A stretch of 64,000 bases of DNA from Blumeriella jaapii (GCA_009599575.1 VWND01000011.1:868001-932000); one strand, 5' to 3'; counted from the first letter of the stretch, positions 1 through 13,399 are shown. Notes: a model not told the origin generated them from the letters alone. A program made the numbers and translations.

Positions 1-215
1 AAACAAAAAATTAAAGTAAAATTCAGCGATTTATTTAATATAACAAAAAAATTCGACAAAGTTATTAATAAACAAATTTTTACATTAAAAAAGAACGAGA
101 AAATTAAAATCATTCGAAAAAAAACGATTTTAAATTAAAAAAAAATTAAAAAGAAATTTATAATATCGCAATTAATTTAGCCGACGAAAAAGATTTTTTA
201 AAAAAAATCAGCCTT

Positions 216-557
216 TTGGCTTTTGCTATAAAAACCCAGAAATCGAAACGACGAAACTGCTTTTACACGGCTATAAAAGCATTAAAAATAAAAATAATAC
301 TTAAGAAAAGTACGACCGCCCTCGCTTTATTCGATAATAAAGCCGAAGTTAATTATATAAACCAGAAAACAGCCGAAGCTAATAATGTTCCGATTATTAC
401 CGATAAACGAATGATTTATACGACCGTTAATAAAAATATTATTAAATTTGATAAAATTGTACGAAATATAAAAGTCGACGTTGAAAATATTGTTATTTAT
501 AAAGATTTTTTAATAATAAAAACATGCTTTTATTTTATTATTTTTGGAATATTTTAA
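216..557 (+). pseudogene. E1 aspartic protease (retropepsin-like) remnant
   Basis: This is the protease domain of the E polyprotein, which would cut Gag-Pol. The readable stretch of about 113 codons contains TTALALFDNKAEVNYINQ. It fits the retropepsin pattern A-L-[IL]-D-S-G-A-E-x-N, with Ser-Gly replaced by Asn-Lys, changes expected from G-to-A mutation. The catalytic Asp remains. The same domain is at 12600-12965 in E2 and 53387-53773 in E3. The apparent end at 557 is a mutational stop, since homology to the other copies continues past it. Non-functional. Confidence 0.8.
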
Positions 558-768
558 ATTTTAAAAAGTTTTATTAATTTTAAATATACCGAAAACGGTT
601 AAATAAAAGCTGTTTTTTTAAATTAAAATCGATTTTTTCAAAATCAAATTATTATTATCGGCGACAAGATTTTTTTAATCGACGTTTTATCGAAAAACGA
701 AAAGCCGGCTTTGGTTTTAGAACAAACGCTAAACTATAACAAAACCTGGAAAATATTCGGCTAAAAGC

Positions 769-801
769 ATTTACGTCGCTAATCGAAATAACACCGCGAA
801 T
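769..801 (+). repeat. 33-nt palindrome-ended unit, site alpha in E1
   Basis: Starts ATTTACG and ends CGCGAAT, total 33 nt. It lies between protease and RT, in the pol frame that ends APRIK. E2 and E3 have it at the same place. See findings. Confidence 0.75.
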
Positions 802-999
802 AAAAATAGCTAATATTAATATTTTTAGCTATTAACTCGGAAATAAAAGTTCCGAAAATTTCGTTTTCGTATTAAACAAATTCGATTTATACGTTTTACT
901 TTTTTATATTAATATCAGCGCTTTTTACAAGCGCAAAGCTGATAAAATACGATCCGTGAATTTTGGTAAATTCGTTGAAAATATTTCCGAAAAAATAAA

Positions 1000-1934
1000 C
1001 GATTGGTTCGAAAAAAACGAAATAGCAAAACCATTTTAATCAGTTATTAGCGAATTCGAAGGATTTATCACCGGCCGATTTTCCAGCTTATTATTCGGCA
1101 GCCGATTTATAAAAAAACGATTTAATAATTTAATAATCGGAATTTAATTTTGCCGAAAAAAAAAAGGTTTTATACGAAATTTTACGCAACCGAAAAAAAG
1201 CTATAGCTTTCGATTTTACCGAAATAAACCAATTCAGCTTTAACGTTACGTCTTATATCGATATTAAAACCGTGTTTTATAAAACTTGGCAAAAAAAAAC
1301 TTTTTTAATTTTTAAAGCTTTCCAGAATAAAATAGTCGAAATACTGAAAAAACGAATTAAGCAAAAAATGTTCGAATTTTACTACGGCCTATACAAAAAC
1401 AAATAGTTCATCGTTACGAAAAAAAAAAAAACATTTACAAATTTATTACCGCAGTCGTCGAAATAAATAAATTAACGATACGAAACGCTAACGTGCTATT
1501 TAACGTCGATTAATTTTCAAACGAATTCGCAGAATTAACGATCGTTTTTTTTTTGATTTATTTTTAAATTACGATTATTTAATATTTAATTTACGATTTC
1601 GAAATATAACGGCAATTCAAACTTTAATCGAATTGCTACGTATAACGAAAGTATTTATAGAAGCCATTAATTTAATCGCTTAATTCGTAAAAATCGTATA
1701 TAAAGTTTTTATAATTTATATTTTTAATATTGCTTTTTTTTACGTTAACGACGTCGAAATAAAAATTTTAAATTATATTATAATAATAAAAAAATTCTTT
1801 TAAAAGTTCGACGTTATATAATAAAAGATATTCAAAACATCGACAAAATTATAATTTGCTTCGAAAAAGCCAAAGCTATTATTGGCCTTCGATTAAAATT
1901 TTACATATCCGAAATAAATATTATTAATTATATA
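1000..1934 (+). pseudogene. E1 reverse transcriptase, N-terminal half
   Basis: RT fingers and palm of the E polyprotein. Readable pieces in order are KNK-FIVTKKKKTFTN, LTIRNANVLFNVD and an Asp-bearing FFFDLF segment. Next come RFRNITAIQT and AINLIAQFVKIVYKV. The catalytic motif follows at 1741-1752. These match the fungal Ty3/Gypsy RT type with RDMTAFQTP, NSVAQFVRI and a [FY]-[VL]-D-D box followed by GVKGP. Here the box reads Y-V-N-D, so the first catalytic Asp is lost. The frame has many stops and is cut at 1934 by C1. The rest of RT resumes at 36004. Confidence 0.8.
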
Positions 1935-2192
1935 TGTCACAGCTAGCTTGAGGGTGATCAGAAAGGTGATGTGGACCAAAAGGTACGCATATAAATTAAA
2001 AGAAAGACATCGAGCTAGAATGCTCGGGATCGCGAATTTTATGTATAGTAGGTTGCGCTTATGGGTCACGTGACTTAGCGCGAGGCCTAGTGGCCGAGGT
2101 GGTCCGTGCCCAAATCTTATTTTAATACCACCGGCAATTATATTATTGGCACTTATATTATTAGCAGTTATATTACTAATAAAATCGTAACA
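1935..2192 (-). repeat. C1 LTR, 3' LTR of the minus-strand element
   Basis: 258 bp, starts TGTCACAG and ends CGTAACA. It pairs with 35741-35998. Bases near 2033-2110 stay GC-rich and match the partner closely. The poly-T/ttccg stretch just inside (2193-2207) is the polypurine tract on the minus strand. Confidence 0.88.
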
Positions 2193-3596
2193 TTACTTTT
2201 TTTTCCGAAGAACTACGTTTTCGCAATTGCAATTATAAGTCTATCGTTTTTCAACTTCGTGTAATTTTTTTTGCTTTTGTTGTAAGCTTGCAATTATACG
2301 GAAAGCGTTCGTAAAAGGTTTTTGGCGGTGGGGTGCGATCGGTAAAATGCTTAAAAAATATAGAAGGCCGTTATAGCGTCAAAACAAAAGTATTATTCGA
2401 GATTCTTATTAGCGCTTTTTTTAATTAATTTGGTATTATAATATTTTTTTATGCAATTTCGAATTTATTATTTTTTCGATTTTTTATTTCGTTTGTTCGG
2501 AAAATAATTAAATAAGAATTGGTTCGGAGCGGCGTTGATCAGGTAAAAGATTGCTAATATACTTTCGAAACGAATATAAATAAAAGATTGGATAAATTAA
2601 TCAGTTTGCGAAAAAGTTAAGTTTTTAATTTTTTTTTATTTTATCGACGATTTTAATTGGGCCGTATTATTTATTCGAAAGCTTTCGGAAAAGTCGGTCG
2701 AGCTTTTAATTTTTGATATTTATTAATACTTCGTCGTTTATATTTTAATTTACCGGTCGTTTGTGTAAATTAGCGAAACGCTTTATTTTAGCTTATTATT
2801 GCGCAATAAACGATTATGCGTATTTTATAATTTTTTAACTCGGAAAACCAAATATAAAGCTTTATCGCGGTTAAGCTTTTCGATGGCCGAGCGAAAGGAA
2901 CGAAAATTGTTTATATTTTAAAATATGCGAATTTTGTATTTATTTAAAATTTAAAAAGGAAAAACGTTGCCGAGAAATTCGTGCGGCAAAATTAATTATA
3001 TAATATTTATTAAAAGTAAAAAGCGTTTTTAATTATTTTGGTAGTAAAAGCAAAAAGGGCGGAAGCGTTGCTTAATATATTAGTTTATTATTTCGGTTTG
3101 CTTATCGATATTAAAATTATACGCAGTAGTTAATTTAATTTTGGTTTTTAATATGCGGCAGAGTTTGTTAAAAAACCGAAACAAACTAAGCTTTTCGGTT
3201 CGAAATAATTAAATCCGGCATGCCGAAATAGCGTATTTAATAAATTAAAAACAAAGCTGCCAGTTTTTTCGCTATGATAATTTTATAGCAAAAAATTAAC
3301 AAAGGCTTTTTAAATAAGCGATTTATTATTACGAAAGCGAAATCGTAATTATTTTCGTTTAATAAAAGCTTCGTAAAATCTATCGTTAAATATTAATAAA
3401 ATTTGCTAAATATAAGCAAAAGTTTTAAAAAACCCGGGGTTTTGTCGCGCTTAATTTTTATTCGTATGCAACGATAATTCGAAACGTATTGCTATATATT
3501 TGCTTTTATAGCTTTTTAAATAGTATTTGCGACCGATCAAAAGCTTTATTTTTCCTATTTTAACGTATGCTACGCAAAGCTATTCGTAAATATATC
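2193..3596 (-). pseudogene. C1 integrase C-terminus and chromodomain remnant
   Basis: This is the 3' end of C1 pol on the minus strand. Near 2500-2400 a chromodomain start is readable, about KIEKIINSKLHKK followed by a Y-Q-I motif. It resembles the EVEKILDSRxxRGKLQYLVKW pattern of chromoviral integrases. The second half of the domain is too mutated to follow with confidence. Sequence from 2600 to 3596 should hold the integrase core and C-terminal domain, but I could read only short pieces. D1 cuts the ORF at 3596, and it continues at 24828. Chromodomains are thought to steer integration to heterochromatin. Confidence 0.6.
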
Positions 3597-3862
3597 TGTG
3601 ACGATCTAATCAGTCGGAGGGCTGGGAGATCAGTCAACTGATCGCCGTGTTCACATGGTATAAAAAACGAGCCTTTGGTTTTGTAATAAAAATATTTATT
3701 TAGAATCAACAACTGCAAAAGGCAGAAATTGCTAAAAGAAAAAAGTCTTATATACATAAATAATTTCCACAGTTAATAGAAAGATTCACCAGAAAACCAA
3801 AAAGCTTGTAGCTACACGTAATTGCTGGGATAATACGAAAAGCAAAAAAATAAGTCGTTATA
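3597..3862 (-). repeat. D1 LTR, 3' LTR of the minus-strand element
   Basis: 266 bp, near-identical in its first 100 bp to D3 and D4 LTRs in reverse orientation. The adjoining polypurine tract at 3863-3877 reads ctatccctccg on the plus strand. It is less mutated than the internal region. Confidence 0.92.
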
Positions 3863-6800
3863 CTATCCCTCCGTTCGAAAAAAGCGCGCTCTCGAGCTTT
3901 TATCCATCGGTACGTCGCTATTTAAATAATCGTACGAATCCAAACCTTCGGAATACGCTTTTAGCTAATTTACAAATTCTGCAAAAAAACCGGAAAGCTT
4001 TTTATACGTTAAATAAAAGTCGCGCATTTTTAAAAAAGCGTATATAAAATCAGACGCGGAGTACCACGTAAAATTTTTATTTAAGCCTATTTAAAAAGTT
4101 TTGTATTAAAAAGTCTTCCGCTGCATTCGATAAGCGATTAATTTTTCGATTTCGTATTTAAGCTTATTAGTTATATTAATAAGTTTAAAAACTAAATTAA
4201 TCTGATCTGAAAGCGCGTCGTCAGCTGCTTTACGCAATCGACTAGCGTAAAAAACTGAATATACGTTTATAATATTAAAAAAGTTTAGCTTAAAAGCGTT
4301 ATCGAAAATTTTGGCTATAATTTTAAAAAGGCCGTTTATAAGATTATCGAGCTTGCGAAAAAGCCGAAAAGTCGGAAATAAACGCATATCGAGTTATACG
4401 TAATCGCTAACGTTAAAATCGATCGCGCGGCGAAATTTATTTGCATTTTTTTTTATTTTGTCGTAAGCTTATTAAAAAAGCGATTTAGCGAAGTTTTAAG
4501 CGTCGTAATAGCGGCGAGCGTACGCACGAGCTTCGTTTGCGTTTAGCTTATATAAAAAGTTAGAAAAAAGGGAAGTATCGAATTTTCAGTTTCAATTAGT
4601 ATAAAAAGTATAATCGTATACAATTTTAAAAAATAAAAAGCCATATAGATTTTCGTAAAAAAATTATTTAAGCGAAATTTATTATTAAAAGAAATTCGTT
4701 TTAATCGTTTTGATAGAAATTTACGAAAAGTCGAAAGCGTTTTTACAAATATTAGTTGTAAATTTCGGTTTAATCGTCGGTTTCGAAATAAGCGGCTGTC
4801 GAAAGCTTTAATTGCGTACCGAGTATTTTGTTTAATTCAAACCAGAAGATAAATTAATACTAAAAGCTACGATCGCTAATAATACTTTTTAAAAAGTTAA
4901 AATATTTATATACGTGGAATATATATAATTTAGCGAAGCTTCGAGCGTCGATATTTTTATAACAGAAAATCGAAATAGCCTGTTTAAAAAAGCGATTTAT
5001 TATTACGAATACGTTATCGTAATCGTGTTTGTTTTTATTAAAATTGCAAAAGTTTATTATAACGTGTTTTCAAAAATAGTTAAAAACAGAAAAAAGCTAA
5101 AAAAAGCCGGGGCGTTTATTTTTTAAAATAAAACTTTTTCGATAAGCGTAGCAATTGCGATAATATTGTTTTACAAAAACTGTTATACTTCGCTAATAAT
5201 ATTAGTTCGAAAGCAATTGCGCAGTTTTTCGAGCGCTGAAATAAACGATGGAAATTTGATCGTATATTTTTCGTATAAAAGCCAAACGAAAATAATCGAC
5301 GTTTGATATTATTAAGCGATCGTAATATAACAGCAGATCGCGTTTAAATATATACGAAATATTATTATCGTCGTTTTTTTCGTAGCGTTTCGTACAGCTT
5401 TTTTTCGAAAAGCTATCAGGCTGTTAATTATGCGATTAGCGTGAAAAAGCTGGTTAACGATACGAAATGCGAAAAAAAAATCAGTTATTTCAACGATAAA
5501 AACAGCTGTTTCGGAAGCCGTAAAAAATCGAAGTTTTTTAATCAAAAAGCGATAATCGATTTGATTTGTTCGGAAAAAGGTTTGCAAGCGTTAAATGCGT
5601 TTAAAAAAGTTTTAGCGGTCGAATTCGCTCGTACGACGTGTTAATACGTTAGTTAAAAAGTTATGTTTATTTGGTTTATATGTAATAAAAAAGTTGTAAT
5701 CGGCGAAAAGCTCGGCCTAGCGTATTTATCGAGCGTTTAAAAATTTAAAAATTATAAAGTATTTCAAAGCCTTATGATTAATAATAATTTTAGTTTGATA
5801 AATTAAGCTAGCTAATTTAATACGAAAATTGTTTAAAAATCTTACGATTGCGAGCATTTTTTTATCGTAAACGACGTAGTTTAATTTTGCGAAAGTTATG
5901 ATTTTGCTAAAATAAGCGACTAGAAGCCAGTCGTCGTTATAAAATTGCGAAAGCATAAAAGCTATTACGCCGTTTAAAGCGTTAGTTTTTAATATGCAAA
6001 AAAGGTTTTGCCTGTAATATTATAAAACTGATGTAATAGTAAAAGCTAATATAAAAAGATCGAAACTTTTTTAATATTCAGAAATAAAATTGTAAAAAAC
6101 GTTAGTTTTAATTAAATAAACCAAAAGCTTTGCAATTATATCGTAGTTTCGAATAAAACGTCGATAAAAGTTATAAAAACCAAAAAAGTTTTATATATCT
6201 TTTATAATAATAAAAAGCTTTCAATAAGCGACTACGAAAATCTTTTTTGAGTTTATTTTTAAACTTTTAATAAAAATAATAAAATTTAAATAACGGATCC
6301 GAATAATATTAAATTTAAACTTCCGAATATCGGCCTATAATCCAGCGTTAGCGAGCTTTTAAAATATTTTGCGAACGTATATAGCGTATTTCAAAAGGTC
6401 GGACGAATAAATAAAAATATTATTCAGGTATGCAATGCAAAAATCGTTTAAATAATCGAAAAAAACGTCGTTTATATAACGTTGGTAAATTACGGATTTA
6501 TTAATAAAGTTAAAAGGTAGCATTTTATATTTATAAACGCCGTAACGCGTACGAAACGTCGTTAATTTTTTACTAGCGAAGTTTATTCGAATTTTATAAA
6601 AAGCTTAACGAATATCGAGCTTTGTAAAAATTCGCGCTTTCGAAAAACGAATAAAAGTCTTATCGAAAAAAAAAAAAAATTAGCGATTTTTACGAGTAAC
6701 GTTATTAAAAGCTCGATAATCGATACAAAAACGCAATAAACCGTCGGGTTTTTTGGCGAAAAACACTAAAACAGCGAAAAAAGCGGTAAAAAGTTCGATA

Positions 6801-7300
6801 AAACCTTTGTTAAAATTATTTTGCAAATAGGTTTTAATAATTTCGAATTTTGAAATCGATATTTTATATAAAAAAGTATATTTCAGCTTTTTTTTATTTA
6901 TAATAAGCTGGATTTTATAGTCGTAGGGCCGGTAAAAGGCTAGCTCGTTACTGGCGGCTTTAAAAAATACGTGTTCGAGGTTTTTGTATTCCGAAGGAAA
7001 AGATTCGAAAAAAGGTTTATTCGAAGTTAGCTTTACTAAGCTAATTAAAAAAGTCGAAATCGATATTTGTTAATTCTGAAACGTTCGAAAAAACTGTAAG
7101 ATTAAATTTTGAAAAAAGTGTTGTACGTAAAATTGTTTAATATTTTGTCGATTTTATACAAAAAGGTTGAAAATATTTTAATTGTTTTTTTTTTAAAAAT
7201 CAGCTTGAAAATATATATAATAATCTGGCAGATGAAAATTAAACAAGTAATAAATTAAAAAATTCGTTTTCGAACTAATCGTTTAAAAAGTTCAGAAAAT
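3863..7300 (-). pseudogene. D1 pol: RT, RNase H, integrase, chromodomain
   Basis: In minus-strand order: the RT catalytic box at 6430-6419 reads Y-L-N-N in place of YLDD. RNase H at 5956-5726 contains VAYFSKIITFAKLNY and YDKKMLAIV. The integrase C-terminal domain at 4387-4106 reads RLFPTFRLFRKLDN through NRLRKAA-like residues to RMQRKTF. A chromodomain-type tail precedes the LTR. Each part matches D2 and D3. Several frame changes and stops separate the readable pieces, and both RT Asp residues are Asn, so it is inactive. Confidence 0.85.
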
Positions 7301-7488
7301 AGCTTATTTAAATTATCGATTATATTAAACTGAAAGGCTATCGCGGCGAAAGCTTTTTTTCGGTTTTTAGTATAACTGTTTTTCGTAGAACGAGAAAGCT
7401 GTTTTAACGAAAAAAACAAAAAAAGAAAAGAAATAATAAAAAAAAGATCGGCAGCCTAGGAAAATGGTGTAATTTCTTGTATTATTCC

Positions 7489-7521
7489 ATTAGCGTCGCT
7501 ATCGAAATTAGCATCGCGAAT
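7489..7521 (-). repeat. 33-nt palindrome-ended unit, site epsilon in D1
   Basis: On the plus strand it starts ATTAGCG and ends CGCGAAT, 33 nt, between protease and RT of D1. It is antisense to D coding relative to its orientation in E. Confidence 0.75.
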
Positions 7522-7721
7522 GAAATTCGATTTTTTCGCGCTTCGCATAGCGTCGTAAATCTGTTATAATTAATTAAAATTTTTATTACGTTTTACAACG
7601 TCGTTTTAATAGCGAAATTAAATCTTTCGGAAATGCAAATAAAAGATTTTAATACAACGAGCGTAAAAGGCTGTAGGAAAATAAAACTTCGGCTAATAAA
7701 ACTTGCGTTTATTACAATTTA

Positions 7722-9408
7722 ATAAAATTTAATATTCGGCCAACCAAATTTTTTTTAAAATTATATTATGATTTCCGAGGTTGATAATTAAAAAAAAATA
7801 AACGATTGTATTCGATTATTAATAATAAAATTAAAAAACGTAAAATATATAATTAAATGGCCACGAGTTTTATTATATTTTTTTACAAAAAAAAAAGCCG
7901 GGAAAAATTAAATTAAAGGTTTTAAAAAAAAAAAAAAAAAACTTAATTAACGCCGAATCGATTAACGTATAACCGTTCGTTTTAAAATCGGCGAGCGCTT
8001 TTACTTTGTACGAAAGGCTATTTTTGATAAATATAACGGAAATTGTTAATAAATCGCTATTAAAAAGCTTTCGAACGTTAAAATAACGTATATCGCGTAA
8101 TACGCTCAAAAAAAAAGCTTTATTTAAGCTTGAGCGTTTTTTCGATTAGCGGAAAAGCTTTCGATTTTTTCGTATGCGTTTTGAAAATCGTTTGGAAAAA
8201 GGTTTTCGTTTTTATTATTATTATTAAAAAGCGAATTTTCGGCCGGCTCGATTTCGTTTACATTTACCAGTCTAAAAAAGCTTTTAAATAAAACCGAAAA
8301 TCGATTTGTAAAAAGTCGTGCAAATTGGTTTTTTTAAACTTTTTGATATAAAATAAAAAACGAGCGTTGTCGTTGGTCCGATCGAAAAAAAAAAACGTCA
8401 AAAAAAGCGTTTTAGCGTAAAAAAAAAAAAAATAGCAAAGGGCTGAAAAAAAGCTTGTAAAGCATTTGAACGATTTTCGTACGTACGATTTGACTCGTAA
8501 TACGCTTTAATTAAAAACCTATCATTTTAATAAATAATAAACTTGGTTAAAAAGCGATTCGCGTATAAAATTCGTTCAGCCAATTAATTTTGTTTTTTTT
8601 AACGGACGGCGGTAAGTTAATTTTTGAAAATCGTTGTACGCGCCTATTTCAAATGCAGCTTTTTTCGTAAACGCTTTAGTATTTTATCGCGAAAAGCGTT
8701 TCGAAGCTGTTTATTAATTCGTATTTAAACGTTCGCTGCGAAAATAAAAAATCGCAGGTAAAATCGTTAAAAATTGTCGTGCGTATTTATTACAAGCATT
8801 TTAAATTCGTCTTCGACTTTTTAAACGTTTAAAAAATCGGCCAAAAAATCGGCGACTTTTTTTATTAATTTTTTGGAAAATATAAAATCGGAACGGTTTA
8901 AGATACGCTGAATAAAAAACTTTTTTACTACGCTTTCGGTCTGATCGAATATATAATTCTTACGAAATCGATCGCTAGCGAAATAATCGTAGTAAAGTTC
9001 GAGATTATCGAAAATTTTAATTTCTTAATAGCGTGCTTTGTAATCTTTATTATTATTTAGCTTAAATTCAAAGTTCGGAACGCGTTTTATACGAATTGAT
9101 CGAAAATCAGTAAATAAATAGAAATTATAGCGTTTAAAAAACGCGCTAAAATCTTGGCCGTTAAGGAAAAATTTAAAAAAAATTCGCGAAAAGCGTGAAA
9201 TTTAATTTGCAGCGTTTGTTGGTTAAAATAAAACGTTGCGAAAAAAGAAAAAAACAGCAAATTCGCGACTGGCAAAAGCACGTTCGATGAATTCTACCAA
9301 ACGCTTTTATTAAAAAGTCTGTCGCAATCGTATAATTTTTAAAAATTGTCGTTTACGCTTTTGCGCTTTTTTCAGTTGATTTTGCAAAAGTTTTAACTAA
9401 ACGCTTTT
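7722..9408 (-). pseudogene. D1 gag and protease remnant
   Basis: The protease piece at about 8109-7722 contains ALADFKTNGYTLIDSALIK, matching the ALADSGANGY pattern of retropepsin-like domains. Ser-Gly is replaced by Phe-Lys, and the catalytic Asp is kept. Upstream (8110-9408) is gag, readable only in parts, for example the 9281-9087 stretch. I found no intact CCHC knuckle in the D family. D2 and D3 hold the same sequence at 27560-29245 and 42050-43660. The ORF is degenerate throughout, and E2 is inserted shortly upstream at 9565. Confidence 0.65.
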
Positions 9409-9564
9409 AACGCTAGGCTGCAAGAAAAAAATAGCAGGCGAAATAGTTAGCGCTCTGCTTTTTCTTTTGTTTTTTTTTCTTCGGAAAAAAAATTGTTTTT
9501 CAGAAAAAAAAGCTTTTGGAAAAAGCTGCTTTTTTGCTAATTAAAAAAAAAAAGATTGAAATAT

Positions 9565-9831
9565 TATAAAACGGTGATACCTTGTATTAATAGAAGTTGG
9601 TAGTTTTAGCTATGATCGAGGCATAGACCCCTCCGAGACCCCCTGCCATTGACTACCTTTAACAAATATAAGAGCAAAGCATCCCCTTAAATAATACCAT
9701 AAGCACGCAGTCCAATTTATACCTTTATTTATTTTTCTTTTTCTTTTTTCAGTTTTTTCTAGGAATTTCCTAAACTATTTTACCTACCGATATATGGCCG
9801 TATCAGTCTGGTTTTCCTATTTATTTTTACA
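9565..9831 (+). repeat. E2 5' LTR
   Basis: 267 bp, starts TATAAAACGG (from TGTAAAACGG) and ends TTTTACA. An aaatataagagc stretch at 9664-9675 is a possible TATA element. It differs from the 3' LTR at 24109-24375 almost only by C-to-T and G-to-A. Confidence 0.9.
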
Positions 9832-10539
9832 TTTGATAATCTACGCAAAAATTCAAATTTCGGTGTTTCGTTTTTATATATTCGCCGATGCATTTTTTAA
9901 ATTTACAATTAAAATCGATTTCGATATTTCGATATTACGGCTTAAAAAACTTTTCATATAATATTATTCGCAGCTGTATTATATGAAAAACCTTTAATAA
10001 CTTCTTTTATTTTACGCATAATTATTAAATTACAAAAATACAATATATTTTAAAAACGTCTGAAATTACGGTTAAGCAATCTTAAACCGTGCGAAATTCA
10101 AAACTCGAAAATCGCTCTTTTATTTAAAAATAACAAATCGAACATTAATTCGTACGCTTCGACCGCTGCGCTCGGCCTTTCTAAACTAAATCTTTTTTGA
10201 TTAAACGCCTAACGAAAACTTAACCTTTTAATCTTGCGCTTTATAATTATAGCAATTACAATTTGCGGCTTTTTATTAAAAATAATAAAAAAATGGCTAT
10301 ACGTGCATTGGCCTGAACCACGGAATATCGAAACCGTAAATTATACAGCAATATTATATCAATCCAATTAATTTATCAAAAAACAAATTTTTTAATATAC
10401 TACCCAAATATCTGGACGCAATTTTATTTTATTTAATTTTTTTAAAAAACACAAAAACCTTTTTGATAGCTCCCCTATTAAAAACGATTTTTTTCATACT
10501 GAAAACCCTTAATCTGCAATTTTAAAAAACACTTATTTA

Positions 10540-11900
10540 TTTAATTTAAATCCCACCAACACTTTCATTAATATTATAAACAACGACGCTTTTCGTTTTT
10601 TTATGCGAAGCCGCATACTTCTTCCTGGCTCCTTTAATATATTTTCATTTAATAACGCCAACGTTACCGATTTTATCGAAAAATATAAAAAAACTTATAA
10701 AAATTTCGAAGTTTTTAAAATTAAAATATTCGATAAACTTTCTTGCTATTATAACCCAATTATTAAAAATATCATTAAATCGATAAATAAATAAAAAACT
10801 ATTAAAATTCAAAACTAGCGTAAGCTAATTAAAGTTTTAAAATCGGAATTACGAAACCACGATCGCCAGCAAATTCGCGATACTATCGTTTTTTTTAAGC
10901 AATTTATTATAACAACTAGCCAAGCCAAAAAATTCAAAACTTATTATCGTATTTATACGAAAGTTTTTAACGTTTTCGTTAATAAAAAAATCTTAAACGA
11001 AATTAAGCAAAAAAGATTGTTTTTATTTAGCTTTCCAACCAGTATTCGCAACAAAACCATTAAGCATTTCAAAATTAATAAACAAAATTTTAAAACCTTC
11101 GATTAATATTTCAAATTTATAAAATTCGTTTTTAAACAAAACCAAAGCGAACGTATTATCGAAGCTATAAACTAAAAAAAGTTTCCTTTTCTTATTTACA
11201 AAAAAAACGTAAAAGCTCTAATGCAAAAATATATCCAGCTACTAAAAATTACCGAAATCGCCAAAAAACAATTAATTATTATATTATTCAATCGTTTTGC
11301 AAAACTTACTGGCTTGGAAAAGCTTAACAAAAATATCGAAACTTTCGTATTAAAATTTACCGATATTAAAATTTAAAAACTTTAAAGCAAAATCGAAAGT
11401 TTTATATAATAGCAGAAAACACTTTTTTACGTTAATTCGGATAATAAAAACGATTAAAATAACTTTTACAATAATTACTTTTTTTAAAATACGCGAAGCG
11501 ATTAATTTCGCCAAGCTATCGTAAAAATAATAGCTGTCCAATAGCAATCTTTCCGTGCTAGCGATTAAAATCAGCGAAATATTAATTATAATAACGATTA
11601 TTAAAAAAAAAAAAAAAACCAACGCGAAAATCAAAATCGCGGCTATTAAAATAATAAAAGTAATTATTAAAACAAACCCCGTAGCCTTAAATATGAATTT
11701 TGTAATAACAAAAAAATTTATTGCGAAAAACCTTATATTCGCTTTAAATGCAAAGCATTTAATTTTTATATAAATAATAGTATTTGCTATATTAATAAAT
11801 ACGAAGCGATTTGCTTCGGATCGACGAAAACAGAAATAAGCCTTTTTAACAAAGCTGAAAATCAAAGCTAATTAAATACTATTCGTTTAAAAATGAAAAG
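10540..11900 (+). pseudogene. E2 gag remnant
   Basis: Gag is the structural coat protein of the element. The first 60 codons are open (10603-10794) and read LLPGSFNIFSFNNANVTDF, then IEKYKKTYKNFEVFKIKIF and LSCYYNPIIKNIIKS. This is the layout of fungal Ty3/Gypsy Gag, with a RYCD-like segment about 45 residues in. Further pieces include KKFKTYYRIYTKVFN and RLFLFSFPTSIRNKTIKHF, then LFNRFAKLTGLEKLNKN. Many stops follow. The 3' part (11400-11900) is Lys/Asn-rich. I could not confirm a CCHC knuckle near 11730. Confidence 0.7.
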
Positions 11901-12599
11901 TACGAAATAAAACGATTGCTTAAAAAACAGAAAAAATGCAAACGATTTTTATTAAAAAAAAAAAAACATTTCCGAAAGCGTATTAATTAAAAAAAAAACT
12001 TTTATCCTAAATATAAATAAAATTCAAATATATAAATAAAAAACAAATACATATATTATTAATACAAATATCGCATTTGCAAATATTATAGCTACATAAT
12101 TAAGCCAGCGAATTATAAAAAAGCAAAATGCTTCTGTTTTATTCGCCAAACCAATTAATATAAAAAAAAACGTCAAAATCGAAAAAAAAAAAAGATTTTA
12201 AAATTCGAAAAAAAACCGATAAAACTATTAAAAAAACGCTTATAATAAAAAAAATTAACGACGATATAAAAAATATCGATACCGATATCCCGGTTTAAAT
12301 CATTCAGAAAATACCAGCTTTTAAACGCTTATTATTAATGCGAAACGAAAAATAAATCGATAAATATATCAGCTCCGAAACAATCGACGAAGCCATTAAA
12401 AAAATTATAAAACAAAAAATTAAATTAAAATTCAACGATTTATTTAACACAAAAGAAGAATTCGACAAAATTATTTATAAACAAATCCCTGTATTAAAAA
12501 AAAACGAAAAAATTAAAATTATCCGAAAAAAAAACGATTTTAAATTAAAAAAAAACCAAAAAAAAATTTATAACACCGCAATTAATTTAGCCGATAAAA

Positions 12600-12965
12600 A
12601 GAAATCCTCGGAAAAAATCAGCTTTTTAACCCTTGTTATAAAAACCCAAAAGTCAAAACGACGAAACTGCTTTTACACGGCTATAAAAGCGCCAAAAATA
12701 AAAACTATATTTAAAAAAAAATACGACCGCCCTCGTTTTATTCGATAATAAAACCGAAATTAATTGTATAAACCAGAAAATAGCCGAAGCTAATAATATT
12801 CCGATTATTATCGATAAACGAATAATTTATATTACCGTTAATAAAAACACGATTAAATTTAATAAAATTATACGAAATATTAAAATCGACGTTAAAAATA
12901 TTATTATTTATAAAAACTTTTTAATAATAAAAAAATGCTTTTACTCTATTATTTTTAAAATGCTT
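12600..12965 (+). pseudogene. E2 aspartic protease remnant
   Basis: Same domain as E1 216-557 and E3 53387-53773. A one-base difference near 12718-12722, relative to the other copies, shifts the frame before the Asp-bearing loop. The protein is not continuous even where stops are absent. Following sequence to 13000 matches E3 closely. Confidence 0.7.
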
Positions 12966-13179
12966 TGGATTTTGAAAAGTTTCGTTAATTTTAAATACAC
13001 CGAGAACGGCCAAATAAAAACCTTTTTTTAAAACTAAAATCGGTTTTTTTAAAAGTAAATTACCGTCGCCGGCGACAAAGTCTTTTTAATCGAGGTTCTA
13101 TCGGAAAACGAATAGCCGGCTTTAATCCTAAAATAAACGCTAAGCTGCAATAAAACTTAGAAAATAATCGGCTAAAAGC

Positions 13180-13212
13180 ATTTACGTCGCCAATCGAAAT
13201 AGCACCGCGAAT
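13180..13212 (+). repeat. 33-nt palindrome-ended unit, site alpha in E2
   Basis: ATTTACG to CGCGAAT, 33 nt, at the same place as 769-801 in E1. Confidence 0.75.
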
Positions 13213-13399
13213 AAAATTAGCCAATATTAATATTTTTAACTACTAATTCAAAAATAAAAGTTCCGAAGATTTCGTTTTCGTATTAAACAAACCCGACCTA
13301 TATATTCTACTTTTTTATATTAATATCAGCATTTTTTATAAGCGCAAAGCTAATAAAATACGATCCGTAAATCTTAACGAATCCGATAAAAATATTTCC

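Noticed and set aside
2031..2037. cgcgaat in the C LTR as another 33-nt unit
   Set aside because: No ATTCGCG-like end 33 nt away and no core similarity. The same holds for isolated matches near 61320, 61752 and 57447.
11350..11865. Minus-strand frame of 171 codons with hydrophobic runs
   Set aside because: Antisense of the Lys/Asn-rich end of E2 gag. AAA and AAT codons read as Phe and Ile on the other strand, which mimics membrane segments.
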